This document shows positions 51,517-59,538 of a stretch of 60,338 nucleotides of DNA, piece after piece. This DNA comes from an uncultured Porphyromonas sp. (GTDB lineage: Bacteria; Bacteroidota; Bacteroidia; Bacteroidales; Porphyromonadaceae): positions 1 through 60,338 of the forward strand of contig UQBE01000007.1 of NCBI GenBank assembly GCA_900539155.1, in the 5' to 3' direction. How positions within the stretch are numbered: the stretch's first letter is position 1; each line of letters starts with the position of its first letter. The notes under the pieces were generated by a model that worked only from the letters and a program-made list of their open reading frames with translations, had not been told where the DNA came from and did not search any database. The translations under genes and the position numbers were made by a program.

Positions 51517-51687
51517 GGCTTATCGTCACGATCGGACAGTAGATAGACGCTCCTAGGCGACGAGACTATTCGTCGGATCGCGATCGACAGACTATAATTA
51601 GAGAGAGCTCCGTAGGACATCCTGCGGAGCTCTTCTCGTATAGACACTCCCGGCCGTTCGTCTCAGCACTGTTGGCAAAAACTGATT

Positions 51688-51861
51688 TCCACGTGGATAT
51701 TTCGAAATATCCACGTGGAGAATTTTTATTTTCCACGTGGGGAAGAAAAAATTCTTCGGAGGAATCAAATGAAACTTCGGAGGAAATGAATCACGCCCAC
51801 GTGGAAAATAAAAAATATCCACGTGGAGATTTGAGATTTCCCACGTGGATATTCGAGAATA
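51688..51861. repeat. CACGTG palindrome array with a strict 22-bp period, copy B
   Basis: Six CACGTG cores start at 51690, 51712, 51734, 51798, 51820 and 51842, giving the same 22, 22, 64, 22, 22 spacing as copy A. The sequence is nearly the reverse complement of copy A, including the two core-less central units (CTTCGGAGG and TTCGGAGG). The first core in this copy keeps the TCCACGTGGA form that copy A has partly lost (TCCACGTGAA). ORFs on both strands here are by-products of the repeat. Confidence 0.9.
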
Positions 51862-51907
51862 GAGATTAGAAGTTAGAGATTAGAGGTTAGAGGGCTGGGA
51901 TTAGAGA

Positions 51908-52126
51908 TCGGAGGCATCAGAGCTATCAGAGCCATCAGAGCCATCGGAGCCATCAGAGCTATCGGAACCATCGGAGGGATCGGAGGCATCGGAGCTATCG
52001 GAGGTGTCGGAGGTCTCGGAGCCATCGGAGCTGTCGGAGCTGTCGGAGGTGTCAGAGCTATCGGAGGGGTCGGAGGTATCGGAGCTATCGGAGATGTCGG
52101 AGCCATCAGAGCTATCGGAGGGATCG
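51908..52126. repeat. 9-bp minisatellite of composite repeat B (about 24 units)
   Basis: Units of the form ATCGGAGCC / ATCAGAGCT run without frame slip for about 219 bases, complementary in sense to 38832-38968. Between it and the CACGTG array lie short AGAGATTAG-type repeats also present beside copy A. A further run of TTCTAAC units lies at about 52170-52200. No genuine gene is seen in 51517-52303. Confidence 0.85.
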
Positions 52127-52128
52127 TG

Positions 52129-52148
52129 GAGACTATTGCAACGGTCTC
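52129..52148. repeat. Short GAGACTATTG stem-loop at the outer edge of composite repeat B
   Basis: GAGACTATTG directly abuts CAACGGTCTC-like sequence; the loop of the longer copies is missing. It is the counterpart of 38744-38770 at the outer end of the inverted composite repeat. Confidence 0.7.
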
Positions 52149-52211
52149 TATATATAATGTGTCACCCCTGCCCTCTAACTTCTAACTTCTAACTTCTAAC
52201 CTCTAATTTAG

Positions 52212-52219
52212 TACCTTTG
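52212..52219 (+). promoter_or_regulatory. -7 box for the YitT-cyclophilin-RsmF-dehydrogenase operon
   Basis: TACCTTTG follows the run of TTCTAAC repeats by a few bases, and the first gene starts 85 bases downstream. No good -33 TTTG is seen; the repeats occupy that position. Confidence 0.5.
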
Positions 52220-52303
52220 TATGCTTACAGAGGGCACAGCCTCGCTACTATAGGGCTTGGCAGGCTCTTCTCTCGCATCAGATATACTGTTCATTAGCAC
52301 GCT

Positions 52304-53254
52304 ATGCGCACCCACACCTCCAGCCATCTAGTTCCCCGTCACGGGCACCAGACTCCGCCACCTCACGAGCGACAGACCTTCACGCCTCGCCACACGCCCC
52401 TCGCCTTAGAGATTGTCTATCTCGTACTCGGCGCCATCTGTCAGGCAGTCGCTTATGCCTGCTTCATCGCTCCCGCGGATATTGTCCCTGGAGGATGCTA
52501 CGGTATCAGTATCACAATCAACTATCTGACGCAGGGTGCTTTTGCAGCTTTTCCCGAGGGGCTACCCATTGGTGCCGTGGCACTCTGCTTCAACATCCCC
52601 TTCTTCCTTCTGGCTGCTCGCTCCCTCGGCTTACGTAGCGGGGGCAAGACGGTAGCCACCTTCCTCCTCATCTCTATCTGCACCGACCTCATCACCTCGA
52701 TGACACGAGACATCGACATCGTGAGTAGCGACAAGGTCCTCTCCTCCGTCTACGGCGGTGCTATCCTCGGGCTAGGTGTCTTACTCACCTTCAAGGCAGG
52801 CAGCACCAGTGCTGGCACAGATGTCTTGGCTCGCGTCCTATCTAAGGGGAATAACATCAAGACTAGTCATATGATTATCGCCGTGGATTCGGCCGTTGTT
52901 CTCTTTGGTCTGGTAGCCTTTAGGGATGTAAGCGTACCGCTCTACTCATGGATTACCATCTTCGTCTACGGTAAGGTGGTCGACCTCCTACAGCCGGAGA
53001 ATCCCAATAAAGCAATCTTCATCGTCTCCGAGCATACCGCAGAGCTACGCACGCTCATCATTGACCAGCTCAATCTGCGCGGCTCCTTCCTCCATGGCAG
53101 TGGCATCTACACAGGAGCAGAGCGGGATATTATTTTTATGATCGTCGAGCGCAAACATGTGAGTAGGCTCAAGAAGGCTGTCCTACAGGCGGACCCCAAA
53201 GCTTTCATTGCGACGACCAATGCGACGAACGATACCACTCCTCAGATTCTCTAA
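52304..53254 (+). CDS. YitT-family membrane protein
   Basis: The 316 residues have a His/Pro-rich N-terminus of about 30 residues, then about five membrane helices with the YitT signature (GAICQAVAYACFIAPADIVP, GGCYGISITINYL, GLGVLLTFKAGSTSAGTDVL, and the conserved KGNNIKTSHMIIAVDSAVVL). A C-terminal cytosolic DUF2179-like domain follows (AIFIVSEHTAELRTLIIDQL, IFMIVERKHVSRLKKAV). Function is not established for the family. The true start may be downstream, since the N-terminal stretch is unusual. It is first in an operon, 3 bases before the cyclophilin gene. Confidence 0.88.
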   Translation: MRTHTSSHLVPRHGHQTPPPHERQTFTPRHTPLALEIVYLVLGAICQAVAYACFIAPADIVPGGCYGISITINYLTQGAFAAFPEGLPIGAVALCFNIPFFLLAARSLGLRSGGKTVATFLLISICTDLITSMTRDIDIVSSDKVLSSVYGGAILGLGVLLTFKAGSTSAGTDVLARVLSKGNNIKTSHMIIAVDSAVVLFGLVAFRDVSVPLYSWITIFVYGKVVDLLQPENPNKAIFIVSEHTAELRTLIIDQLNLRGSFLHGSGIYTGAERDIIFMIVERKHVSRLKKAVLQADPKAFIATTNATNDTTPQIL

Positions 53255-53257
53255 GCT

Positions 53258-53938
53258 ATGAAAGCTCATATCACAACCCTCCTACTTCTCTTGGCACTCT
53301 GCATCCCCACGCTAACGGCTCAAACGGCGACCGATACGCTACCCGCAGGACGACGGGTCCTCGTGATGACTTCGCAGGGAGACTTCACGCTCCTACTCTA
53401 TGACGACACGCCTCTACACCAAGCGGCCTTCCTAGAGCATGTACGTCGGGGAGACTACGAGGGAGTCTTGATGCACCGTGTCATAGCGCAGTTTATGATC
53501 CAGGGGGGTAACCTCTTGACCCGTTTTGCAACCCGCGAGACGGATGTATCCATAGATACCCTCTCAACCACCATTCCTGCGGAGATCCTACCGCAGCACA
53601 TCCATAAGCGAGGCGCCCTAGCGGCAGCGCGTTTACCGGATGAAGAGAATCCGAAGAAGGACTCTTCGGGTAGTCAATTTTACATTGTCACGGGCACCTA
53701 CTACACCGACTTTGACCTGGACGACATAGCAGCTCAGCGTGAGTGGGACTACACGCCTGAGCAGCGAGAGATTTACAAGCTACAGGGTGGCACTCCTTGG
53801 CTGGACAGGCAGTACACCGTCTTCGGCGAAGTGATCGACGGCATGCGCACCATTACCAAGATTGAAGACCTACCGACCGACGGCACAAACCGTCCCAAGC
53901 GAGATGTGATCATCAAGCTTATGACGCTCCTGCCCTAA
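53258..53938 (+). CDS. Secreted cyclophilin-type peptidyl-prolyl isomerase
   Basis: Catalyses cis-trans isomerisation of prolyl bonds. The 226 residues start with a signal peptide (MKAHITTLLLLLALCIPTLT, cut near TAQ), placing it in the periplasm or outer membrane. Cyclophilin motifs are clear: VLMHRVIAQFMIQGGN, SSGSQFYIVTG and YTVFGEVIDGM. The insert between them (TYYTDFDLDDIAAQREWDYT) is typical of Bacteroidetes homologues. It is 3 bases after the YitT gene and 13 before the methyltransferase. Confidence 0.92.
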   Translation: MKAHITTLLLLLALCIPTLTAQTATDTLPAGRRVLVMTSQGDFTLLLYDDTPLHQAAFLEHVRRGDYEGVLMHRVIAQFMIQGGNLLTRFATRETDVSIDTLSTTIPAEILPQHIHKRGALAAARLPDEENPKKDSSGSQFYIVTGTYYTDFDLDDIAAQREWDYTPEQREIYKLQGGTPWLDRQYTVFGEVIDGMRTITKIEDLPTDGTNRPKRDVIIKLMTLLP

Positions 53939-53951
53939 CCCCGCCGACACG

Positions 53952-55337
53952 ATGCAGACTCCCGTCCCGTCTGACCTAATAGTCCAGCTAGCGCAAGCCT
54001 TTCCTGAGCATGCCACCCGCATTGTCGAGGCACTAGAGACACCACCCTCGGTTTCTCTGCGACTCAACCCAGCTCGTCCTCTGTTGTCGCCGCCTCATGT
54101 AGAGCTCCAAGACGGAACAATACCCTGGCTACCCACCGGAATAGAGGGCTACTGGCTCCGCGAGCGACCCACCTTTGCCCTAGACCCACTGTGGCACGCT
54201 GGAGCTTACTACGTGCAGGACTCCAGTGCTATGATTCTATCCACCATCTGGGATGAGCTCGACTGGCAGGAACCACCCGCCCTCGCTCTCGACCTCTGCG
54301 CGGCTCCTGGGGGCAAGAGTACGCTACTACGTGACCTACTCCCCGACGAAACACTCCTCGTGAGCAACGAGATACTCCCTAAGCGGTGCAAGATACTCGT
54401 GGAGAACCTCGTCAAGTGGTGCGGTGCCGACCATACAATCATCACACAGGAGGATCCACAGCAGCTCACGCCCCTACTGCGCGGTGCCTGCAATCTGGTA
54501 TTAGTTGACGCTCCCTGTAGTGGCGAGGGTCTTATGCGTCGCGACGAGGAGGCGAGACGTATGTGGTCGCCTCAGCTTATCTCCGACTGCGTAAGCCGTC
54601 AGCGTGCCATCCTACGAGAAGCGATTCGTATGCTGATGCCCGAGGGTGTCCTACTATACGCCACCTGTACGCTCAATCAAGAGGAAAACGACCAGATGGT
54701 TCAGTGGCTCCTCGACCACTATCCCTGCCAGCTCATCGACCTCTCCCACACCGCCGAGCGCATCCCTGGAGCCTATGCAACCGCTTATGGGCTACACCTC
54801 TGGCCTGGCATCGTAAGAGGTGAGGGACAGTACCTCGCAGCTCTGCGCCTTACTGACATCCTGGAGCGACCGAGTGAGGTGCGCCGGACTAAGGGATTGA
54901 CACGCTCCAGTCGACAAGAGCTCGCCAGTCTCTCCTGGCTCAGCGAGGTGCCCTCTGCCGATTGCTACACCATCGGCGAGCAAATCTACCAGCTCACCCC
55001 CGCGGCTGCGCAGCTCCTTGCCGAAGCTTCTCGGCAGCGACTTGCCGTTGCCACACCCGGCTTTGCAGTAGCCACTATGCGCCATCAGGCGAAAGGCTAC
55101 GAGCCATCCTTTGCCCTACTCCATCATCCACTGTGTCGTACAGCGGAGCTCCCCGCTCTGGAGCTTCCTCTGCAGGAGGCTCTGCGCTACCTACGTGGCG
55201 AAGCACTCACGACGAGCAGCCCGAGCGCACGGGGCATCACAGCCATCACCTATCGGGGCATCCCCCTAGGCTTAGCGCACAGTACCGGTTCACGGCTCAA
55301 CAACTTATACCCCAAGCCCTACCGACTACGTATCTAG
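53952..55337 (+). CDS. RsmF-like rRNA cytosine-C5 methyltransferase
   Basis: Uses S-adenosylmethionine to methylate cytosine C5 in rRNA. The 461 residues show the NOL1/NOP2/Sun family motifs: the SAM loop ALDLCAAPGGKSTLLRDLL, the DAPCSGEG loop, and the catalytic Cys in LLYATCTLNQEENDQMV. The C-terminal 170 residues form an RNA-binding PUA-like part (GIPLGLAHSTGSRLNNLYPK), as in E. coli RsmF (YebU), of similar length. The exact target base is inferred from length and domain order only. Confidence 0.9.
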   Translation: MQTPVPSDLIVQLAQAFPEHATRIVEALETPPSVSLRLNPARPLLSPPHVELQDGTIPWLPTGIEGYWLRERPTFALDPLWHAGAYYVQDSSAMILSTIWDELDWQEPPALALDLCAAPGGKSTLLRDLLPDETLLVSNEILPKRCKILVENLVKWCGADHTIITQEDPQQLTPLLRGACNLVLVDAPCSGEGLMRRDEEARRMWSPQLISDCVSRQRAILREAIRMLMPEGVLLYATCTLNQEENDQMVQWLLDHYPCQLIDLSHTAERIPGAYATAYGLHLWPGIVRGEGQYLAALRLTDILERPSEVRRTKGLTRSSRQELASLSWLSEVPSADCYTIGEQIYQLTPAAAQLLAEASRQRLAVATPGFAVATMRHQAKGYEPSFALLHHPLCRTAELPALELPLQEALRYLRGEALTTSSPSARGITAITYRGIPLGLAHSTGSRLNNLYPKPYRLRI

Positions 55338-55365
55338 AGAAACATCTAACCTGATATACAGCATT

Positions 55366-56343
55366 ATGGATAAAAAGACGAAAAAGAAAGTCCTAATCTC
55401 CTTTGACACCGTTCGTCCCGGCTTTGAAGAACTTGCCGCGTGGGCCGATATGACTCGTCGCCCCGAAGGTGAGAGCTTCACTCGAGAGGAGCTGATGGAG
55501 ATAGGCGCAGAGTATGATGCGCTCGCTACTCAATTCACATTCCCCGTGGATCGTGAGCTCATCGATGCTTTCCCCAACGTCAAGTTGATTGCCAACTATG
55601 GTGTCGGATACAACAACATTGACGTAGCTTACGCCCATAGTAAGGGAATTACCGTGACAAATACGCCTCGTGCCGTCATACAGCCGACAGCTGAGCTGAC
55701 GATGGGTCTACTCCTGAGCTGCAGTCGCAAGATAGCTATGTGGGATCGACAGATGCGCCGTACCAAAAGCAGTGAGAAGTCGCTCTCCAATAGTTCCAGC
55801 ATGGCTACCAATCTATGCGGTAAGACCATCGGAATCATCGGATATGGCAACATAGGGCGAGCCGTCGGACAGATGGCGCAAGCCTTCGGTATGAAGGTTC
55901 TTTATAATAAGCGTCACCGCCTCGACGCAGCCACCGAGCAGGAGCTAGGGGTCACCTATGCCGACCTGGACCAAATCTTTACAGAGGCTGACGTAGTATC
56001 GCTCCATACTCCCTACAATGCTGACTCGCACCACCTGCTCTCGGCAAGTCGCTTTGCCCAGATGAAGCGCAGCGCTATCCTAATCAATGCAGCGCGTGGC
56101 GCCGTCGTCGATGAGGCTGCTCTGGTGCATGCGCTACAGACTGGCGAGATAGCTGCAGCGGGACTGGACGTCTTCGAGCATAGTGACAACCCTCTCCCCG
56201 AGCTCTATGAGCTAGAGCAGGTGACTATGACGCCACATGTCGGCACGCAGACCTACGAGGCGCGTGTCGCTATGGCGCAGGAGCTGTGCAACTGCATCAT
56301 CGGCTACTTCGAGGGGGATCGCCCCATCAGCATCGTTCGCTAA
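55366..56343 (+). CDS. D-2-hydroxyacid dehydrogenase
   Basis: NAD(P)-dependent oxidoreductase for 2-keto and 2-hydroxy acids. The 325 residues have the split catalytic domain (NVKLIANYGVGYNNIDVAYA) and the Rossmann fold (IGIIGYGNIGRAVGQMAQAF). The catalytic triad is Arg in INAARGAVVDE, Glu in LDVFEHSDNPLPEL and His in TMTPHVGTQT. It resembles glyoxylate/hydroxypyruvate or phosphoglycerate dehydrogenases without an ACT domain; the substrate is undetermined. It is last in the operon, 28 bases after the methyltransferase. Confidence 0.92.
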   Translation: MDKKTKKKVLISFDTVRPGFEELAAWADMTRRPEGESFTREELMEIGAEYDALATQFTFPVDRELIDAFPNVKLIANYGVGYNNIDVAYAHSKGITVTNTPRAVIQPTAELTMGLLLSCSRKIAMWDRQMRRTKSSEKSLSNSSSMATNLCGKTIGIIGYGNIGRAVGQMAQAFGMKVLYNKRHRLDAATEQELGVTYADLDQIFTEADVVSLHTPYNADSHHLLSASRFAQMKRSAILINAARGAVVDEAALVHALQTGEIAAAGLDVFEHSDNPLPELYELEQVTMTPHVGTQTYEARVAMAQELCNCIIGYFEGDRPISIVR

Positions 56344-56390
56344 GGCGACGACCTACCCCAAGCGCGCAGCAAGTATGCGCGCACTACGAC

Positions 56391-56430
56391 ATAGAAGGCG
56401 GCTCACGGGTCGCCTTCTATCTTTTTGTCT
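56391..56430 (+). terminator. Terminator of the YitT-dehydrogenase operon
   Basis: ATAGAAGGCG (56391-56400) pairs perfectly with CGCCTTCTAT (56411-56420), followed by CTTTTTGT. It lies about 48 bases after the dehydrogenase stop codon. Confidence 0.85.
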
Positions 56431-56452
56431 GAGGGCGGTGAGCGTACAGTTG

Positions 56453-56600
56453 GAGACTGTTGCAAAAGTCAACAGTCTCACAATCTTGCTTGCAAGACTG
56501 TCTAGGCTTTGCAGAGAGGATGAAGCGCAAGGCGCTGAGGGTGAGGTCTGAAGGGAGCATACCTCTGTATGTGACCGAAGCCGAATCCCGAAAGCAACAC
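56453..56600 (+). repeat. 150-bp multi-hairpin dispersed repeat, copy 2
   Basis: It is nearly identical to the reverse complement of bases 1-149. It starts with the full GAGACTGTTG stem-loop (56453-56479), then CAATCTTG...CAAGACTG, the GAAGCGCAAGGCGCTGAGGG segment, and the hairpin region around ATACCTCTGTATGT; the perfect TCACATAC palindrome of copy 1 is partly decayed here. The short ORF that crosses it is not conserved in the other copy's frame and is not called. Confidence 0.85.
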
Positions 56601-56701
56601 TGCGATGCGCCTTTATGCAACAGCCTCATGTGCCCTCTACCCGCCAGCTCCTCCCAGGAGCCGCGCAGTTTATCCCCCGAGAAACTTGGGCTAAAAGGAA
56701 C

Positions 56702-57187
56702 TTATCTATTGTCTGAAAAGTAGCGGGAGATAGCGTAGAGGGGGATGTTTTCCATCCAGCCTTGGTCTATGTAGCCTTTCATAGAGATGCGGAGACCTTT
56801 GAGTCCTCTTTCAGCATTGGCAGAAATGTATGTGCTCAATGAGCGACTGCGGACATTTTCCTCTGCTTTGACTTCAATAGGGATAACTCTATCACTGTCT
56901 TGTACAACAAAGTCGATCTCAGCAGTCGTGGTCTCGTTACTCCAATAATAAGGTGTCTTGCCCAATGCTACTAATTGCTGGAGGACAAATTGCTCGGTAA
57001 ATGTTCCCTTATACTCCTTGAAGATGTTGTCTCCAACGAGCATCTGCTTTGCTGGTGCATCAACCATACAGGCAAATAGACCACAATCGAGGAGAAATAG
57101 TTTGAAGGCTGAGAGGCTTTCGTAAAACTTCACAGGCATTTGTATCTCTTTTACACGGCTTACTTTGTGGATAATCCCTGCATCCAT
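56702..57187 (-). pseudogene. Truncated ATPase, DUF4143 domain only
   Basis: The 161 residues match only the C-terminal part of the AAA+DUF4143 ATP-binding proteins: MDAGIIHKVSRV, LFLLDCGLFACMVDAPAKQM, FTEQFVLQQLVALGKTPYYW and the nuclease-like AEIDFVVQDSDRVIPIEVKA. The Walker A and B parts, about 250 residues, are missing. In-frame homology can be read a few codons further upstream (RFQWL) and then breaks at the first of the 33-bp repeats near 57201. So the 5' end has been deleted or replaced. The product is unlikely to be active. Confidence 0.8.
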
Positions 57188-57200
57188 CAGCCATTGGAAT

Positions 57201-57316
57201 CTACACTTTTTCGAGGATAAAAAAGCAAGAATTACATTTTTTCGATGATAGAAACGGCATATTATTACACTTTTTCGATGATATACTTCTTAGCTTATTA
57301 CACTTTTTCGAGGATA
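57201..57316. repeat. Four 19-bp direct repeats spaced about 33 bp apart
   Basis: Variants of TTACACTTTTTCGATGATA start at 57201, 57232, 57265 and 57298 (spacing 31, 33, 33), separated by unrelated AT-rich 12-14-base spacers. The first abuts the break in the DUF4143 pseudogene. Spacers are too short for a CRISPR array. The remaining bases to 57558 contain no gene I can support. Confidence 0.75.
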
Positions 57317-57558
57317 AGTCTATTTGGTAGCATAGAAGTATTTCTTTGAATTTCCTCTTGAAAAGTACTCAACTGGAAATAAGATTTTTCTCTGCTGGAA
57401 ATCGTCAGGTAGCCAGACCAAATGACAGAGGAGTGAGCATCCGCTGCAACATTTCGACGACTCACTCGTCTTAATGGTGTACGACGCTCTTCTGGCCCGT
57501 TGGGCCGAGCGCGATACAAGTTACACATTGAGTTAGTTTTTAGTTTACAGTGATTACA

Positions 57559-58065
57559 ATGGATGGAGCCACTTTCATACAGACCTACGTCCCCTTACGG
57601 TCGACGATTCTACAGGTCTGTATGGCTCTTCTATCCAACGAGATGGAAGCTGAGGACGTAACCCAAGATGTGCTTGTGAAGCTCTGGGAGCAACGCGACC
57701 ATCTAGACGAGGTCGTCTCCCCAAAGGCCTATGCCATCCGCATCGCTCGCAACAAGTGCATTGACACACTACGAGCTCCCGCACAGCGACTACGCAACGC
57801 CGAGGAGCCCACGGAGCTGGAGATGCCTCTGGTCACGACGACACCCCAAGAGGAACTAATCGCCAAGGAGCAACTGACACGCATCGACAGCTGGGTAGCT
57901 ACGCTCCCCGAGCAGCAGCAAGAGGTGTGGAGACTGCGGCAGGAGATGATGCTGACCAACGATGAGACGGCGCAGCGCTTGGGGCTACAAGAGGTGACCG
58001 TCCGCTCGATGATATCACGACTGCGCAAGGAGGCACGAAAGCTTTTTGCAGATATGGAGGCGTGA
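57559..58065 (+). CDS. ECF-type RNA polymerase sigma factor
   Basis: The 168-residue protein (counted from the ATG at 57559; a GTG three codons earlier is possible) has sigma region 2 (LLSNEMEAEDVTQDVLVKLW, AYAIRIARNKCIDTLRAP) and region 4 with its helix-turn-helix (EQQQEVWRLRQEMMLTNDET, AQRLGLQEVTVRSMISRLRK). There is no region 1.1 or 3, as expected for ECF sigmas. A one-helix membrane protein follows 38 bases downstream and is its probable regulator. Target promoters cannot be read here. Confidence 0.93.
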   Translation: MDGATFIQTYVPLRSTILQVCMALLSNEMEAEDVTQDVLVKLWEQRDHLDEVVSPKAYAIRIARNKCIDTLRAPAQRLRNAEEPTELEMPLVTTTPQEELIAKEQLTRIDSWVATLPEQQQEVWRLRQEMMLTNDETAQRLGLQEVTVRSMISRLRKEARKLFADMEA

Positions 58066-58103
58066 TACGCATACCTTACTATATATAGAATACAGAAGCC
58101 ACT

Positions 58104-58643
58104 ATGATAGATTCATCACACGACATAGAGCAGCTACTAGAGCGCTACTACGACGGGATTAGCACGCCCGACGAGGAGTTTGTCCTCTACCTAGCACTCC
58201 TCAAGGAGGGTCCCGGCTCACCATACTATGCCGACCGCCTGCTCCTAGAGGCTACCCTGCAGCGTGCAGCGTCAGAGACCCAAGGAGCCGAGGAGTCACT
58301 ACTCCCCCATCGCACTATCCCTCGATGGCGGATGTGGGTACGCAAGTACGCAGCTGTCGCTGCCGTGCTGCTCGTGGGCGGTGTAGGGGTTACCTTCTTC
58401 CAGTGGGGGCGCAGTAGCCGACAGGCGGAGCTATCCCTACGCAATGGCCAGCCCATACCGCAGGAGCAGGTCAATGAGTATGCACTGGCCGCTATTACCA
58501 AGCTGAGTGACTGTGTGGAGCTCTGCTCAGAGCAAAACGAGGAGATAGACCAAATCTTCGGACGCTTGCAGGACTCTTACCAGAGCTCCTTGGAGAAGAT
58601 TCCCTTCGTCTCGGGGGCGGGCTGGACCCTGACGGGCAATTAA
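58104..58643 (+). CDS. Single-pass membrane protein, probable anti-sigma-like partner
   Basis: The 179 residues have a cytosolic N-terminal part of about 85 residues (DIEQLLERYYDGISTPDEEF), one membrane helix at about 92-109 (YAAVAAVLLVGGVGVTFF), and a periplasmic part of about 70 residues. The N-terminal LLERYYDGxxTxxEE phrase is common in Bacteroidetes proteins encoded beside ECF sigma genes. The position between the sigma gene and the DUF4252 gene fits an anti-sigma role. No zinc-binding HxxxCxxC motif is seen, so that role is inferred from context. Confidence 0.7.
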   Translation: MIDSSHDIEQLLERYYDGISTPDEEFVLYLALLKEGPGSPYYADRLLLEATLQRAASETQGAEESLLPHRTIPRWRMWVRKYAAVAAVLLVGGVGVTFFQWGRSSRQAELSLRNGQPIPQEQVNEYALAAITKLSDCVELCSEQNEEIDQIFGRLQDSYQSSLEKIPFVSGAGWTLTGN

Positions 58644-58720
58644 CTTTTCCCAACCGCTGCAACAATCTCTGCTCTCAACCGACTTATATGTGGAAACCTC
58701 TTCATACAGACACACAGATT

Positions 58721-59251
58721 ATGAAAGCATACATAACTCATCTCTCACGCCTAAGCATCGTCACGCTCACGATGCTACTCCTGATGGGGCTACCCGCAGT
58801 AGCGCAGCGTGGCTCAGCCCGTACACGTATCAATACGTCTAGGCTCATGGAGATCAAAAACGTGGACGTCATATATATATCCCCCGCAATGCTCCAAAGC
58901 GTACCCAAGGCGAGCCTTAAGATAGACGGCGCTGACGCTATGTCGGGTATTATGGACGGCATCACATCGATACATATCTACACCTCCTCCGACCGCAAGG
59001 CGATACAAGAGCTACGTCGTACCTTCGCTCCTATCATAGAGCTACGTCACTCGGATCTCGAGCAGCTGATGTATGTCAAGAATGATGACGGGATTGTCAG
59101 CTTGATCGGACAGCTACAGGGCGACAACGCCTCCGAGCTATACATGATCGTCACTGGCGATGACGAGTACACGGTGATCAACTTCTCGGGGAGCTTCTCC
59201 CGCCGAGAGCTCGAGAAGGCGGTCACCCAAGACAGTCGCAGGCGCAAGTAG
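58721..59251 (+). CDS. DUF4252-family secreted protein
   Basis: The start is placed at 58721, where a signal peptide begins (MKAYITHLSRLSIVTLTMLL, cut near AVAQ); the frame extends 11 codons further upstream without homology. The 176 residues include INTSRLMEIKNVDVIYISPA, IDGADAMSGIMDGITSIHIY and LYMIVTGDDEYTVINFSGSF, a pattern I associate with DUF4252. Such genes often follow an ECF sigma gene and a membrane protein in Bacteroidetes. The function is unknown; it may be a target or sensor of the sigma system. Confidence 0.75.
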   Translation: MKAYITHLSRLSIVTLTMLLLMGLPAVAQRGSARTRINTSRLMEIKNVDVIYISPAMLQSVPKASLKIDGADAMSGIMDGITSIHIYTSSDRKAIQELRRTFAPIIELRHSDLEQLMYVKNDDGIVSLIGQLQGDNASELYMIVTGDDEYTVINFSGSFSRRELEKAVTQDSRRRK

Positions 59252-59463
59252 CGACTCCCGTCCTGCCGATAGTCTAGACCCATCTACTTAACCTTTCCAA
59301 TAAGTAAGTAACAACAAACGGGCTACACGTCTACTGTAGCATCTTGCGGGGATGAGACCATACGTGAGTACCGTCTCCACTCCATACACGATAAGAGCCG
59401 AGAGGCTCCGTGTGGCAAGGCTGTTTTGTGATTAGTTTTAGTTGTAAATTGAACAGAAGCGAC

Positions 59464-59500
59464 GAGAGGGAGCCCCCGATATGGGGACTCCCTCTCTTTT
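59464..59500. terminator. Bidirectional terminator between DUF4252 and GYF/CD225 genes
   Basis: GAGAGGGAG (59464-59472) pairs with CTCCCTCTC (59488-59496), with an inner CCCC/GGGG stem. TTTT follows on the plus strand. It lies between convergent genes and probably serves both. The rest of 59252-59538 holds no other gene. Confidence 0.7.
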
Positions 59501-59538
59501 GACTTGATAGAACTATCGACTAGGTCTACACCATGCCT

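Noticed and set aside
56460..56723. 87-residue ORF over the 150-bp repeat
   Set aside because: It begins inside the stem-loop element and shows no protein-like composition or family match.
57201..57316. Possible CRISPR array of 19-bp repeats
   Set aside because: Only four units, spacers of 12-14 bases, and no cas genes; better explained as direct repeats next to a broken ATPase gene.
57298..57528. 76-residue minus-strand ORF before the ECF sigma gene
   Set aside because: No family match, no promoter, and its C-terminus is encoded by the 33-bp repeat; probably incidental.
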